From an uncultured Flavobacteriales bacterium (GTDB lineage: Bacteria > Bacteroidota > Bacteroidia > Flavobacteriales_D > Sanyastnellaceae): DNA of 64,000 nucleotides. Below the pieces are notes generated by a model. That model had not been told where the DNA came from. It searched no databases and saw only the letters and a list, made by a program, of their open reading frames with translations. Below, in pieces: positions 1-15,200 of this stretch. Within the stretch, counting starts at the first letter, position 1. Each line of letters starts with the position of its first letter. Position numbers and translations under genes: made by a program. The stretch is taken from positions 1-64,000 of the forward strand of contig CALSMK010000006.1 in the NCBI GenBank assembly GCA_943787435.1, given 5' to 3'.

Positions 1-1591
1 AACACGGGCGCGAAGTACAGCGAAGGCGCGTTCTCAAAAACCGTGGGATTGAACGGCGTGGGCACCAAGGCGGTCAACGCCTTGTCCAATGAGTTCAAAA
101 TTGAAAGTTTTCGGGAAGGTGCCGTGAAGGCCGCCCGTTTCGAGCAAGGGGTTTTGGTGGAAGATGCCGATGTGGTGGACACCTCCCTGCGCAATGGAAC
201 CCGCACCCATTTCCGTCCCGACGATTCGGTGTTCAAGGGCTACCAATACCGCAAAGAGCATGTGGAGCGGTTGCTCTGGAATTATGCTTACCTGAACAGC
301 GGGCTCACCTTGGTCTTCAATGGAGACAAAATCCACAGTGAGAACGGCCTCAAGGATTTGATCACCAAAAACCTCTCAGCCGAGCCGGGATATCCGATCG
401 TTCACTTGAGGGGAGATGACATTGAGGTCGCCTTGACCCACACCCAGGCTTACGGTGAAGACCACTACAGCTTTGTGAATGGCCAATACACCACGCAAGG
501 GGGGCACGCACCAAAAGGCCTTGCGCGAGGCGTACGTGAAGGTGGTCCGAGACTTTTTCCAGAAAGAATACGACCCGGGAGACATTCGAATGGGACTCAT
601 GGCGGGCATCGCGGTGCGCGTTCAAGAACCGGTGTTTGAATCTCAAACCAAGACCAAGTTGGGGTCTTCAGAAATCCGACCTGGAGGAACCAGCATCCGC
701 TCCTTTGTTTATGACTTCCTCAAGGTCGAGCTGGCCAATCACCTGCACCGCAACCCAGAGACCGCCGATGCTTTGCTCCGGCGGATCATGCAGAGCGAAA
801 AAGAGCGGAAGGACCTGGCCGGCATCAAAAAGTTGGCACGGGAGAGGGCCAAAAAGGCCAACCTGCACAACAAGAAGCTTCGCGACTGCCGGGTGCACCT
901 CACCAAAAAGCACGACAGGGCGGAAGAGTCCACCTTGTTCATCACGGAGGGTGACAGCGCCTCAGGCAGCATCACCAAAGCCAGGGATGTGGGCACCCAA
1001 GCCGTGTTCTCCCTGAAAGGAAAGCCGCTCAACTGCTACGGCCTGACCAAGAAAGTGGTCTACGAGAACGAAGAGTTCAATCTGCTCCAAGCCGCGCTGG
1101 ACATTGAAGACGGCTTGGATGGTCTACGTTACAACAACGTGGTGATCGCAACCGATGCCGACGTGGACGGGATGCACATCCGCATTCTACTGATGACGTT
1201 CTTCTTGCAGTTCTTCCCAGATCTGGTTCGAAAGGGCCATCTATATGTCTTGCAAACGCCACTCTTTAGGGTGCGTAACAAGAAGAAAACCCGGTATTGC
1301 TATACCGACGAGGAGCGCCTGTCTGCCATAGCGGAATTGGGCCCCAAACCTGAAATCACGCGATTCAAGGGACTCGGGGAAATCAGTCCTGACGAATTCT
1401 CGCACTTCATCGGCGAAGACATCCGCTTGGACCCCGTGGATTTGGGGGGAGAACAGAAGCTCGATGACATGCTGGCCTTCTTCATGGGCAAAAACACGCC
1501 CCACCGCCAGCGCTTCATCATCGACAATTTGAGGGTCGAGAAGGACCCCGACGCTGAACCTGAGAAGGAGGAAACCACGGAAGCAGCATGA
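1..1591 (+). CDS. parE: DNA topoisomerase IV subunit B (ParE), 5' end outside window, one frameshift
   Basis: ATPase subunit of topoisomerase IV, which decatenates daughter chromosomes together with ParC. The reading frame is open from base 1, so the N-terminal part of the GHKL ATPase lies upstream. The visible part begins in the ATP-lid region ([15 protein letters not shown]). The TOPRIM domain follows, with EGDSASGS near 946-970 and the acidic [11 protein letters not shown] near 1150-1182, then RFKGLGE near 1360. The frame breaks in a six-G run at 499-504. Removing one G joins GQYTTQGG to [12 protein letters not shown] without loss of conserved sequence, so this looks like a sequencing insertion. 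The stop overlaps the parC start by ATGA (1588-1591). ParE is preferred over GyrB because parC follows directly; the family assignment is certain. Confidence 0.93.
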
Positions 1592-4344
1592 CGGAGGAGA
1601 ACCACGACCACGAGGAGCAGGAGGACGCCGGTCACAAGCCTGAAGAGAATTCAGAAGGCCCATCCGACGCCTCTCAGGATTCAGCCCAGGACGATTCGCA
1701 AGAGGAGTCCGCAAAAGGCGCTCCCTCGGACCTTCCCATGGAAGGAGAAGAGGACATGGAGCAGGTCATCCGCATCAAGGGGATGTACAACGAGTACTTC
1801 TTGGACTACGCCTCGTATGTGATTTTGGAACGCGCGGTTCCTCACTTGCACGACGGGCTAAAGCCGGTACAGCGCAGGATTCTCCACTCTCTCAAAGAGA
1901 TGGACGACGGGCGATTCCACAAGGTGGCCAATGCCATTGGCAACACAATGAAGTTCCACCCCCACGGTGACGCGAGCATTGGTGACGCCATGGTCCAAAT
2001 TGGTCAACGCGAATTGGCCTTGGATTGTCAAGGAAACTGGGGCAACATCCTGACCGGTGACCGCGCTGCGGCGCCCAGGTACATTGAGACGCGCTTGAGC
2101 GCATTTGCCAAAGAGGCCCTGTTCAAACGCCAAGACCACTGAATGGCTGTCCACCTACGATGGGCGAAACCAAGAGCCGGAGACATTGCCGGTTAAATTC
2201 CCATTGCTGTTGCAGCAAGGTGCAGAAGGCATTGCCGTCGGCCTGGCCTGCAAGATGCTCCCTCACAATTTCAATGAACTCATTGATGGAGCTGTGGCCT
2301 TTCTCAAAGGCAGAAGCTTCAAGCTGCTGCCCGATTTCCCGACCGGGGGTGAGGCGGATTGTGAGCAGTACAACGATGGCTTGCGGGGCGGTCGCATCCG
2401 CGTTCGCGCCAAACTCAGAAAGGAGGACAACAAAACCCTCGTTGTAGAAGAGCTGCCATATGGAGTCACGACCACGTCATTGATTGAGAGCATTCTCAAG
2501 GCCAATGACAAGGGGAAGATCAAAATCAAACGGGTAGAGGACAACACGGCCAATGAGGTCGAGGTGATGATTCACCTGGCCAATGGCGTGAGTCCGGACC
2601 GCACCATTGATGCGCTCTTTGCCTTCACAGATTGTGAGGTCAGGATTGCCCCCAATGCCTGCGTCATTGAAGATGACAGGCCCGTTTTCTTGGGGGTCAA
2701 AGACATATTGAAGCGGAGTGCCGATCGCACTCGGATGCTGCTTGGAAGGGAGCTTGAAATTCGCCTTGGCGAACTGCAAGAGGCTTGGCATTTTGCCTCG
2801 TTGGAGAAGATTTTCATCGAGAAGCGGATTTACCGCGACATCGAGGAGTGCGAGACTTGGGACGCCATTCTTCATGCGATTCATGAGGGATTAAAGCCCC
2901 ACATTAAGCACTTGATTCGGGCCGTCACCGACGAGGATGTGACGCGGTTGACCGAGATCAGAATCAAGCGGATTTCCAAGTTTGACTCCGACAAGGCGGA
3001 CCAGCGCATTGCCAACATGGAGGGTGGAAATTGAGGAGGTCAAAAACCATTTGGCCCACCTCACCGACTACACCATCGAGTGGTACCGCCAGCTCAAAAA
3101 GAAGTTTGGCAAGGGCCGTGAACGCAAAACCGTTCTCACCACGTTCGGCACCATTGACAGTGCCAAAGTGGCTGTGGCCAACCACAAACTTTATGCAGAT
3201 TACGCGGAAGGGTTTGTGGGCATCGGCATGCCCCCGTGGCGAAGGGGAGTACATCTGTGACTGTTCCGACATCGCCGACGTCATTGTCTTCAGAAAAGAC
3301 GGGACCATGCAGGTGTCCAAGGTCAGCCCCAAAGCATTCTTTGGCAAAGACATCCTTCATGTGGGGGTGTGGAAGAGGGGGGACGAGCGAACCACGTACA
3401 ATCTGATTTACAGGGATGGCAAAAAGAGTTCAGGTGGCCGAACGTTTGTGAAGCGGTTCCACGTGACTTCGATGACGCGCGACAAGGTGTATCCCTTGAC
3501 CAAAGGTTCGCCCGGCAGTCAGGCCTTGTGGTTCTCGGCCAATCCCAATGGCGAAGCCGAACAGGTCACGGTTCACTTGAGCCGGGTACAGCGTTTGAAA
3601 TCGCTCAAGGTGGACGTTGATTTCGCCGAAGTGGCCATCAAAGGCCGGGGAGCGGCAGGCAATACCGTGACCAAGCATCCGGTCACAGGCAAGGTGGACC
3701 TAAAGAGCGCAGGGTCGAGCACCCTCGGCGCGCGAAAGGTGTGGTTTGATGCCTCCGTGAAGCGCCTGAACAGTGAGGGGCGAGGACAATTGTTGGGGGC
3801 CTTTGGGCCCGATGACCGCATTTTGGTGGTCATGGAAAGTGGTGCCTACGAGCTGGTCAAGCCGGAGCTGTCGGTGCACTTCCCCGACGACATGATCCAC
3901 TTGGACAAATGGCGACCCAACCGCGCCTTGACTGTGGTGCACAGAGACGGGGAGAAAAAGGCCGTTTATGTGAAGCGTTTCAACGCTGAATCTTCGAGCA
4001 AGACGGTGAGTTTCATTGGAGAAACGGAAGGCTCTTCCATGCTTCTCTTTACCGACCATGGTGCACCGATCATCAAGTGCAAGGCCAAAGACTTGGGCGA
4101 ACAACGGTTCAGTTTGGCAGAATTCATTTCGGTCAAGGGCGTGAAAGCCCGAGGCAAAAGGTTGTCTGTGGATCCCCGGGCCAAGGTGGTCATGGAGGAC
4201 ACCCCTGACCCCAATTTGGAACTGGAAGAGGCAGAAGCAGTTCAGCCCACAGCAGGCAATGAAGAGGGGCCAGTGGAGGCATCCGAGGTGGACTCGGATT
4301 CCAGCAACAATGCCCCTGCCGAAGCCAAGAAAACCGGTCCCTGA
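1588..4344 (+). CDS. parC: DNA topoisomerase IV subunit A (ParC), split by three frameshifts
   Basis: DNA cleavage and religation subunit of topoisomerase IV. An acidic N-terminal extension rich in Glu and Asp (about 60 residues) precedes the core. The core has the winged-helix region and the active-site tyrosine in [11 protein letters not shown] near 2070-2097. The second half is the beta-pinwheel DNA-wrapping domain, ending in another acidic tail. Three single-base insertions break the frame: AAA at 2125-2127, GGG at 3022-3024 and CCCCC at 3231-3235. Deleting one base at each site gives an uninterrupted ParC, for example ALFNAKTTEW and [15 protein letters not shown] at the first and third junctions. 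The gene is translationally coupled to parE. All breaks fall in homopolymers, so real pseudogenisation of this essential gene is unlikely. Confidence 0.92.
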
Positions 4345-4382
4345 AGAGAAATCGACCAAGCCTTCTTCGGAAGCCGATGATT

Positions 4383-4407
4383 CAGAAGGGCAGAGCACCC
4401 TTTTCTG
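4383..4407 (+). terminator. possible terminator after parC
   Basis: CAGAAGGG and CCCTTTTCTG form an imperfect stem with a two-base bulge around a seven-base loop. A T-rich stretch begins about ten bases further on. It lies in the 80-base gap between parC and the GH13 gene. Weak, because the T run is not adjacent to the stem. Confidence 0.3.
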
Positions 4408-4424
4408 AGGGTAATTTTTGCCTC

Positions 4425-5854
4425 ATGAACCGATTTTTTATTGACCCTCGCCGTTGGCGTTGGACTCTGTTCCTGTGGCGATGCCCCAGCCGATCAAGCG
4501 ACTGGAGACGCTCGCGCATTGAATGCAGAGAATACCTTGGACGCGTTGGTCCATCCAGAATGGTCGCGCAATGCCGTGATTTATGAGCTCAATGTTCGGC
4601 AGCATTCTCCCGCGGGGAAACTTGAAGAGTGCCACAGCAGATTTGGCGCGGATCAAGCAGCTGGGCGTGGATGTGATCTGGCTCATGCCCATTCATCCCA
4701 TTGGCGAGCTCAACAGGAAAGGAGGGGAGAATGGAGAGCATGGCATTGTTGAGCCAGGGAGCTCTTCTTTGGGGAGCCCATACAGTGTTCAAGATTACAT
4801 GGCGTTGAACCCCGATTTCGGGACCATGGAAGATTTGGACGCCTTTGTGGCCAATGCCCATGATTATGGGATGAAAGTCATCTTGGACTGGGTGGCCAAT
4901 CACACCTCCTTCGATGCTGTTTGGGCCATGGATTCTGTGGCCAGTGGGTATTACTTGCGCTCTCCAGAAGGGGAATTGCAGCATCCTGAAAACACCGACT
5001 GGACCGATGTGGCCCAGCTTGATTGGGACAACGGCGAAGCCAATGGCCTGTATGACGCCATGGAAGAAGCCATGTTGTTCTGGGTACGCGACCACAATGT
5101 GGATGGCTATCGATGCGATGTGGCGGGCAAGGTGCCCACGGCATTTTGGAATCGGGTGCGCCGTTCTTTGGAAGAAGTGGAGCCCGAAGTCTTCATGTTG
5201 GCGGAGGCGGAGGAGCCCGAGCACCATGAACGGGCCTTTGATGCCAGCTATGCATGGGAGTTTCATCACCTCACCAACGAGTTGGTCAAAGGGGAAAAGA
5301 ACGCAGACGACATTCGGGAATACCTGAACCGCGAGGCGGAACGCTTTCCTTCTTCGGCTTATCGCATGACGTTCACCTCCAACCACGATGAGAATTCTTG
5401 GAACGGAACCACTGCAGAGCGCTACGGAGAAGCCCACAGGAGCATGGCGGTCTTGTGTGGAACGGCCTTCGGAATGCCGCTGATCTATGGGGGACAAGAG
5501 AGCGAAATGGACAAGCGACTTCGTTTCTTTGAGAAGGACACAGTGCCCTGGGGAGACTACCGCGCACTGTCTTTTTATCGGATCCTGAACGACGTCCACC
5601 ACCGGAATTCAGCCTTGCACAACGGTGAATTTGGCGCCCCTGCTGTTCAATTGACAGAGTCGGGAGACCTGCTGTATTTCGAACGCCAACAAGAAGGGTC
5701 TTCGGTTCGGGTATTGATCAATTTGAGCGACGAGCCTGTGGCGTTCAAGCCTGAAGGATTGGAGGGGTATCGGGCCACATTCAGCCGCAAGTCGCTGGAC
5801 CGCGAGACCTGGGATCCATGGTCATTTGAGGTGTTTGTGAAGGCTGGAGCATGA
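4425..5854 (+). CDS. GH13 alpha-amylase-family lipoprotein, two frameshifts
   Basis: Glycoside hydrolase family 13 enzyme, expected to cleave or transfer alpha-glucans such as starch or maltodextrin. The ATG at 4425 followed by one base too many in the six-T run at 4434-4439 gives a lipoprotein signal (MNRFLLTLAVGVGLCSCGD), so the protein is probably outer-membrane anchored. A second extra base lies in the G run at 4614-4617. Conserved GH13 regions are visible: DWVANHTS (region I), DGYRCDVAG with the nucleophile Asp (region II), EVFMLAEAEE with the acid/base Glu (region III), and FTSNHDENSW (region IV). A short C-terminal beta domain follows. Its stop overlaps the mgsA start (ATGA), suggesting coupled expression. 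The exact substrate cannot be told from sequence. Confidence 0.87.
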
Positions 5855-6213
5855 AGTACATCGCTCTGATTGCCCACGATGGAAAGAAGCAGGAGCTGGT
5901 GAGCTTTGCCAAGCGGTTCCAAAAGTTCTTCAACCAAGTGCCCATTTTGGCCACCCAAACCACTGGAAGCCGTTTGGCCGAAGTGGGCATAGACGTGGAT
6001 ACTGTGGCCTCCGGACCAAAAGGGGGGGACGCCCAGATTGCGGCCAAAGTCACTGAAGGAGAAGTGGCTGGAGTGATTTTTTTTCGCGACCCCATGGGCA
6101 AGCATCCACACGAACCGGACATCAACATGTTGCTTCGGTTGTGCGACGTTTACAACATTCCCTTGGCGACGAACCCAGCCACAGCTGAGTTGATCGCCAG
6201 AAACATCTCATAG
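5851..6213 (+). CDS. mgsA: methylglyoxal synthase
   Basis: Converts dihydroxyacetone phosphate to methylglyoxal and phosphate, a bypass used when sugar phosphates accumulate. The 120-residue protein matches the family along its whole length: IALIAHDGKK at the N-terminus, SGPKGGDAQ with the catalytic Asp (equivalent to E. coli Asp71), FFRDP...PHEPD, and NPATAE near the C-terminus. It lacks the C-terminal extension of the E. coli enzyme. Its start codon overlaps the stop of the GH13 gene, so sugar release from glucans and this overflow enzyme are probably co-expressed. The identification is firm; the link to the GH13 enzyme is inferred from position only. Confidence 0.95.
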   Translation: MKYIALIAHDGKKQELVSFAKRFQKFFNQVPILATQTTGSRLAEVGIDVDTVASGPKGGDAQIAAKVTEGEVAGVIFFRDPMGKHPHEPDINMLLRLCDVYNIPLATNPATAELIARNIS

Positions 6214-6217
6214 GGCC

Positions 6218-9134
<2,917 letters not shown>

Positions 9135-9146
9135 ATTTTAGTAGAC

Positions 9147-9175
9147 GTAGGATACTTCTTAATCCTGTATTCTAC
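9147..9175 (+). promoter_or_regulatory. inverted repeat between ligA and the giant gene P1
   Basis: GTAGGATAC and GTATTCTAC are nine-base arms with one G/T mismatch, separated by eleven bases. The element sits 13 bases after the ligA stop and about 65 bases before P1. It could be a weak ligA terminator, though no T run follows, or a regulatory site for P1. It is the only structure seen in this gap. Confidence 0.3.
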
Positions 9176-9239
9176 TTTGTAGTAGGTGCCCGTTTTGGAT
9201 TGGTTTTTGGGTTATCTTGAAGAACCTTAATTCTTGACG

Positions 9240-12200
9240 ATGAACCAGTTGAAGCAATGGGCCCTCTTTTCTTTGGCCTTTTTCCAGTTTGGCTTGATGG
9301 CTTACGGTCAGTCATGCTCCGATCCTGCGGCATGCAATTATGACCCCTCCTCAGGCGGTCCAAGCGATGTTTGCTTGGACATAGAGACCATTGTGCATAC
9401 GGGAGGCGCATTGGACGGTCTCACCACCTACAAGCTGTATTTCCAAGGGAGTGATTCGTCTGACTTTGTAACGGCGGTTTACGGCAATGAGGATGACCCC
9501 TTGAGTCTGACCACCACCACAGAATTCTACCAGCACCCCTTGGGAGGTGCTTCAGCAGAGGCCATCAACCCCCTTCTGCTCGGAGGATTCCCAGAACTGG
9601 AGTTCGACAGCTATGTCACCATCGGTTTGGATCGAAAAGCGGTGCCTGCGGATGGTGAGAATTCGGCCAGTCTGATTGCTTCTCCAAACCAAAACTGGAT
9701 TTCGACGTTTGAACCGGGGTCAGGAGCACCAGGATCAGACATCATCATTGACGATGCCGTTGGGGGATTGTGGTTCATCTACAACGGAGACGTCAATGGG
9801 GCAGCAGGGACAGACCAGAAAGTGCTTCTCGCTCAGTTGACCACCGATGGTGTGATAGCAGGAACGATTCATGTTCAATACTTCCCTCAAGGGGGAGCTG
9901 CTGCGACGGTGACTTTTTCCTTGGACGCCTTGTGTGAGCCAGATGGAAACAACGACAGTTGCACCTATCCCGAAGAGTTCTTGGATTGCTCGGGGAATTG
10001 TTTGAATGACGCCGACACGGATTTAATCTGTGACGAAGTGGACGATTGTGTGGGTACAGTCGATGCCTTGGGCGTGTGCAATGGGGATTGCGCTGCCGAT
10101 GAGGACGAGGATGGGATTTGCGACGACAACGACGACTGCGTGGGCCAATTGGATGCCTGTGGAGTATGCAACGGCCCCGGCCCCATTTATGATTGCGGAT
10201 GCACGGCCATTCCACCCACCGATTGCGATTGCAATGGTGCGCAAGATGATGCCCTTGGGGTTTGCGGAGGCGATTGCACAGCCGACGCCGATGGCGATGG
10301 CATTTGTGATGATGTCGACGACTGCGTGGGCGAAGTGGATGAATGCGGCATTTGCAACGGACCTGGTGCGACGGGGAACTGCGGCTGTGATGACATCCCT
10401 GATGGCGACTGCGATTGCGATGGCAACGAGTTGGATGCCGTTGGCGAGTGTGGAGGCACTTGCACAGCCGACGTGGATGAAGATGGCATTTGCGATGATG
10501 TGGACCCCTGTTTGGGTGCGCCTGCTCTTGTTGCCGTGTCTCCTTCGAATGGACTCTTTTGTGCAGGCGGCGACTTGATCGCGTTGTCGGGATCCAACCT
10601 CTGTGACGCGACCCTGACTGTGGACGGCGCATCTGTTGCAGTGACCAGCAGCACCCCCAGCCAGGTGAACTTTGCCATGCCTCCGGGTGCGGGGTCTGCT
10701 GCCGTGGTGGTGACGACACCCTCGGGCACGTCGAATTCTTTGACTCTAAGCTACGCGGCTCCAGTTCTTGCCGCAGGTTCTCCTGCAGCGGGGTTGTCCT
10801 GTGTAGGTGGCGATTTGATCGCGTTGTCGGGATCCAACCTCTGTGATGCGACCCTAACTGTGAATGGTGCTTCTGTCTCAGTGACCAGCAGCACCCCCAG
10901 TCAGGTGAACTTTGCCATGCCTCCGGGTGCGGGGTCTGCTGCCGTGGTGGTGACGACACCCTCGGGCACGTCGAATTCTTTGACTCTAAGCTACGCGGCT
11001 CCAGTTCTTGCCGCAGGTTCTCCTGCAGCGGGGTTGTCCTGTGTAGGTGGCGATTTGATCGCGTTGTCGGGATCCAACCTCTGTGATGCGACCCTAACTG
11101 TGAATGGTGCTTCTGTCTCAGTGACCAGCAGCACCCCCAGTCAGGTGAACTTTGCCATGCCTCCGGGTGCAGGATCAGTGGATGCGGTGGTGATCACACC
11201 ATCGGGCACTTCAAACGCGTTGACTTTGAGTTACGCAGCGCCAGTTCTCACAGCGGGTTCTCCTGCAGAGGGACTCGCTTGTGCTGGCGGCGAATTGGTC
11301 GCGTTGTCGGGGTCCAACCTCTGTGATGCGACCTTGACCGTGGACGGCGCTTCTGTTCCAGTGACCAGCAGCACGCCCAGCCAGGTGAACTTTGCCATGC
11401 CTTCGGGTTCGGGATCCGTGGTTGCGGTTGTCAGCACGCCTTCCGGCACTTCGAACGCCTTGACCTTGGAATACGGAGCGGGGGTTTGTTCGGACCCCAC
11501 GGCTTGCAATTTTGATGGCGCAGCAGCATGTGGCGGTGGTGAATGCCTTTACGAGGATGTCATTGGAGAATGCGGAGGAGATTGTTCTGCCGACGACAAC
11601 GACAACGGCATTTGTGATGATGTTGAAGGCTCGGGTTGTGCCGATGAAGCGGCGTGCAACTATGACCCTTTCGCCGAGCCTGTTGATCCAGAACCCATCA
11701 CCGACTACTGTTTGCTCACGGAAGCTGTGGCCGTTCACGATTCCGGAGACCTGGCCGGCATGACCACTTATCAAGTGTCCATTCAAACCATGAATGAGGC
11801 CGACTTTGTGACGTCCGTTTCTGGCAACATTGCTGCACCGACCATGGTGCAAACCACGACCTCATTCTTCCAACACATACTGGGAGGAGCGACACCCCAA
11901 AACGTGAACCCTCTGCTCTTGCCAAATTTTGCCGAATTGGCGTTCGACAGTTGGGTCACCATTGGACTGGATGGTCCTGCAGACGCTGTGGCCGGCGAAA
12001 ATGCAGCCTCCATTGTTCAGTCCCCAAACCAAAGCTGGTCTTTGGGTTTTGATCCAGGAGGAGGCAGTCCAGGAGGAGACATTGTGATCGATGACGAAGT
12101 CGGAGGGGTGTGGTACATCCTGAACGGCGACGCCAATGGCTTTCCCGATGAAAATGGACGGGTTTTGTTGGGTCAATTCACCACCAGCGGAACCCTTTCG

Positions 12201-15200
12201 GGCAACATGCAGGTTCAGGTGTTTCCCAATGGAGACAACGAGAACTTCTTGCTGTTGGACCTGCCCCTCGGCATGGGTGTGGGATGTCCAAGTGGGGGAG
12301 GCGACAACTGTCTGTATGACGATGCCCTCGGGGAATGCGGAGGAGAATGCACGGCTGATGCAGACGAAGATGGAATTTGCGATGATGTGGACCCCTGCGT
12401 CGGCACCATCGATGCTTGCGGCATCTGCAACGGGCCGGGCGCGATTTACGATTGCGGCTGTGAAGGATATGCCGATGGAGCATGCGATTGCGATGGCAAC
12501 CAAGAAGACGCCTTGGGCGTTTGTGGCGGAGACTGCGCGGCTGACGCCGACAACGACGGCATTTGCGACAATGTAGACGACTGCGTGGGCCAACTAGACG
12601 AGTGCGGCATTTGCAATGGACCAGGTGCCACGGGAGATTGTGGTTGCGATGACATTGTCGAGGGCACTTGCGATTGCGATGGAAATGTGCTCGACGCCAT
12701 TGGCGAATGCGGTGGAGACTGCACCGCAGATGTCGACGGTGACGGAATTTGCGACAATGTGGACGATTGCGTGGGGGACTATGACGCCTGTGGGGTGTGC
12801 AACGGGCCCGGCGCGATTTACGATTGTGAATGCGAAGACCTTCCGGATGGCGATTGCGATTGCGATGGCAATCAGGAAGACGCCATTGGCGTTTGCGGTG
12901 GCGACTGTGCAGCCGATGTGAACGACAACGGCATTTGTGATGACATTGAAGAAGCGGGTTGTGACGACCCCGAAGCGTGCAACTACGACGAAAACTCCTT
13001 GCCTTACTCACCTCCAGCGGTGGACGAAGGGTACTGCGTGGAGCTGCGCACAATTCAAGAGCATGAGGAAGGCGAATTGGATGGGTTCACCACCTATCAA
13101 GTCTTGCTTCACACGGAACACCCAACGGACTTTGTGACTTCGGTCTATGGCAACAGTGTTGAACCATTGGCCATTCAAACCACGACTTCATTCTACCAAC
13201 ACTTCTTGGGCGGGCAGACCCCAGAGAATGTGAATCCTTTGCTTCTCCCGGTATATCCAAACTTGGCTTTTGACAGTTGGATCACCATTGGACTGGACGG
13301 CCCGGCCAATGCTTCCTTTGGAGAGAACGCTGCGTCTACCGTTCAATCTCCAGATCAAGCTTGGGTGACCCTGTTTGAGCCCGGAGGCGGCGCTGCTGGA
13401 GGAGACATTGTGATGGACGACGAAGTGGGCGGGGTTTGGTACATCCTCAATGGAGACGTCAACGGCCTGCCAGCCCCCGATGGAACGGTGTTGTTGGGAC
13501 AGTTCACCACCGATGGGGACTTGTCTGGAAACATCAATATCCAAGTCTTCCCACAAGGAGACAACACGGATTTTCTCAAGCTCAATCTGCCCATTGGCGG
13601 CAATTGTGTGGCCGATGGAACCAACCCCGCATGCACCTATCCTCCTGGAGAGGACCAGGACTGCGATGGCACCTGCATCAATGATGCCGATGAGGACGGC
13701 ATTTGCGATGAGCAAGAAGTGGCCGGCTGTCAGGATCAAAATGCCTGCAACTACAACGAGGACGCCACCGATGACGATGGCTCCTGCTTGCAGTTGGATG
13801 TGTGCGGCGAATGTGGAGGAGATGGCATCCCAGTAGGGGACTGCGATTGCGACGGAAATCAATTGGACGCTTTGGACGTCTGCGGTGGCGATTGCACGGC
13901 AGATGAGGACTCCGATGGCATTTGCGACGATGTGGACCCTTGCGTGGGCGAGTTGGATGCCTGTGGTGTCTGCAATGGGCCAGGCGAAGTCTACGAGTGC
14001 GGTTGCGCGGACATTCCCGCCGGGGATTGTGATTGCGACGGAAACCAAGATGACGCCGTGGGCGTCTGCGGAGGCGATTGCACAGCAGACTTGGACGAAG
14101 ATGGAATTTGCGACGACGTTGACCCTTGTGTGGGCGCATTGGATGCATGCGGGATTTGCAATGGTCCCGGCGAAGTGTACGACTGTGGATGTTCTGACAT
14201 TCCAGCTGGAGACTGTGATTGCGATGGCAACCAAGACGACGCTGTGGGCGTCTGTGGCGGTGACTGCGCAGCCGATGTGGACCTCGATGGGATTTGTGAC
14301 GACGTAGACCCCTGTGTGGGATCGTTGGACGCCTGCGGGGTGTGCAATGGCCCCGGAGCGGTTTATGACTGCGGATGTGCAGACATTCCCGCTGGCGATT
14401 GTGACTGCGATGGCAGTCAAGAGGACGCCATTGGAGCATGCGGTGGGGATTGCCAAGCCGATGTGGACGCCGATGGCATTTGCGACGATGTCGATCCTTG
14501 TGTGGGTGAATTGGACGCTTGTGGCGTTTGCAATGGCCCTGGAGCGATTTACGACTGTGGATGTGCGGACATTCCCGATGGCGATTGTGACTGCGATGGC
14601 AATCAGCTGGATGCCGTGGGTGTATGTGGCGGAGATTGCTTGGGTGATTCCGATGGAGATGGGGTGTGTGACACCGATGAAGTGCCAGGATGCACCAACC
14701 CAGCATCGTGCAACTACGACCCCAATGCCACCGACGAGAACGGAAGCTGTGAAGTGGAAGATGCCTTGGGTGTGTGCGGTGGTGATTGCCCAGCCGACCT
14801 CAATGGCGACGGCGTTTGCGACACCGACAACGTCTTTGGCTGCACTGAGCCCAGCGCTTGTAACTACAACGCCAGTGCCGACGTGAACAACGGCTCATGT
14901 GAGTTCTTTAGCTGCTTGGGATGCACCGATGAAGATGCGGTCAACTACAGCCCAACGGCCACGCAAAACGACGGCAGTTGCTTGTTTGATGGCTGCACCA
15001 ATTCAGCCGCCGACAACTATGATCCCAATGCTGACCTCGACGATGGAAGCTGCGAAATCTATGGTTGCACAGATGCTACGGCGTGCAACTACGATCCGCT
15101 GGCCAACGCCAACGATGGCAGCTGTGACTTCAGTTGTTACGGGTGCATCAATTTGTCGGCTTGCAACTTCGACGACAATGCCACTGTGGACGATGGCTCT

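Noticed and set aside
496-3236. Programmed ribosomal frameshifting in parE/parC
   Set aside because: Shifts occur at four unrelated homopolymers with no slippery-site plus structure arrangement, and the same error type recurs in many unrelated genes of the window.
10528-11485. CRISPR-like regular repeat array
   Set aside because: The 240-base period encodes in-frame TIG domains within P1; there are no short palindromic repeats or unique spacers.
13188-14456. 422-codon antisense open frame (and several others opposite P1)
   Set aside because: It arises from the strong GAC/TGC codon bias of the Asp/Cys repeats on the plus strand; its product is low-complexity and lacks any recognisable domain or signal.
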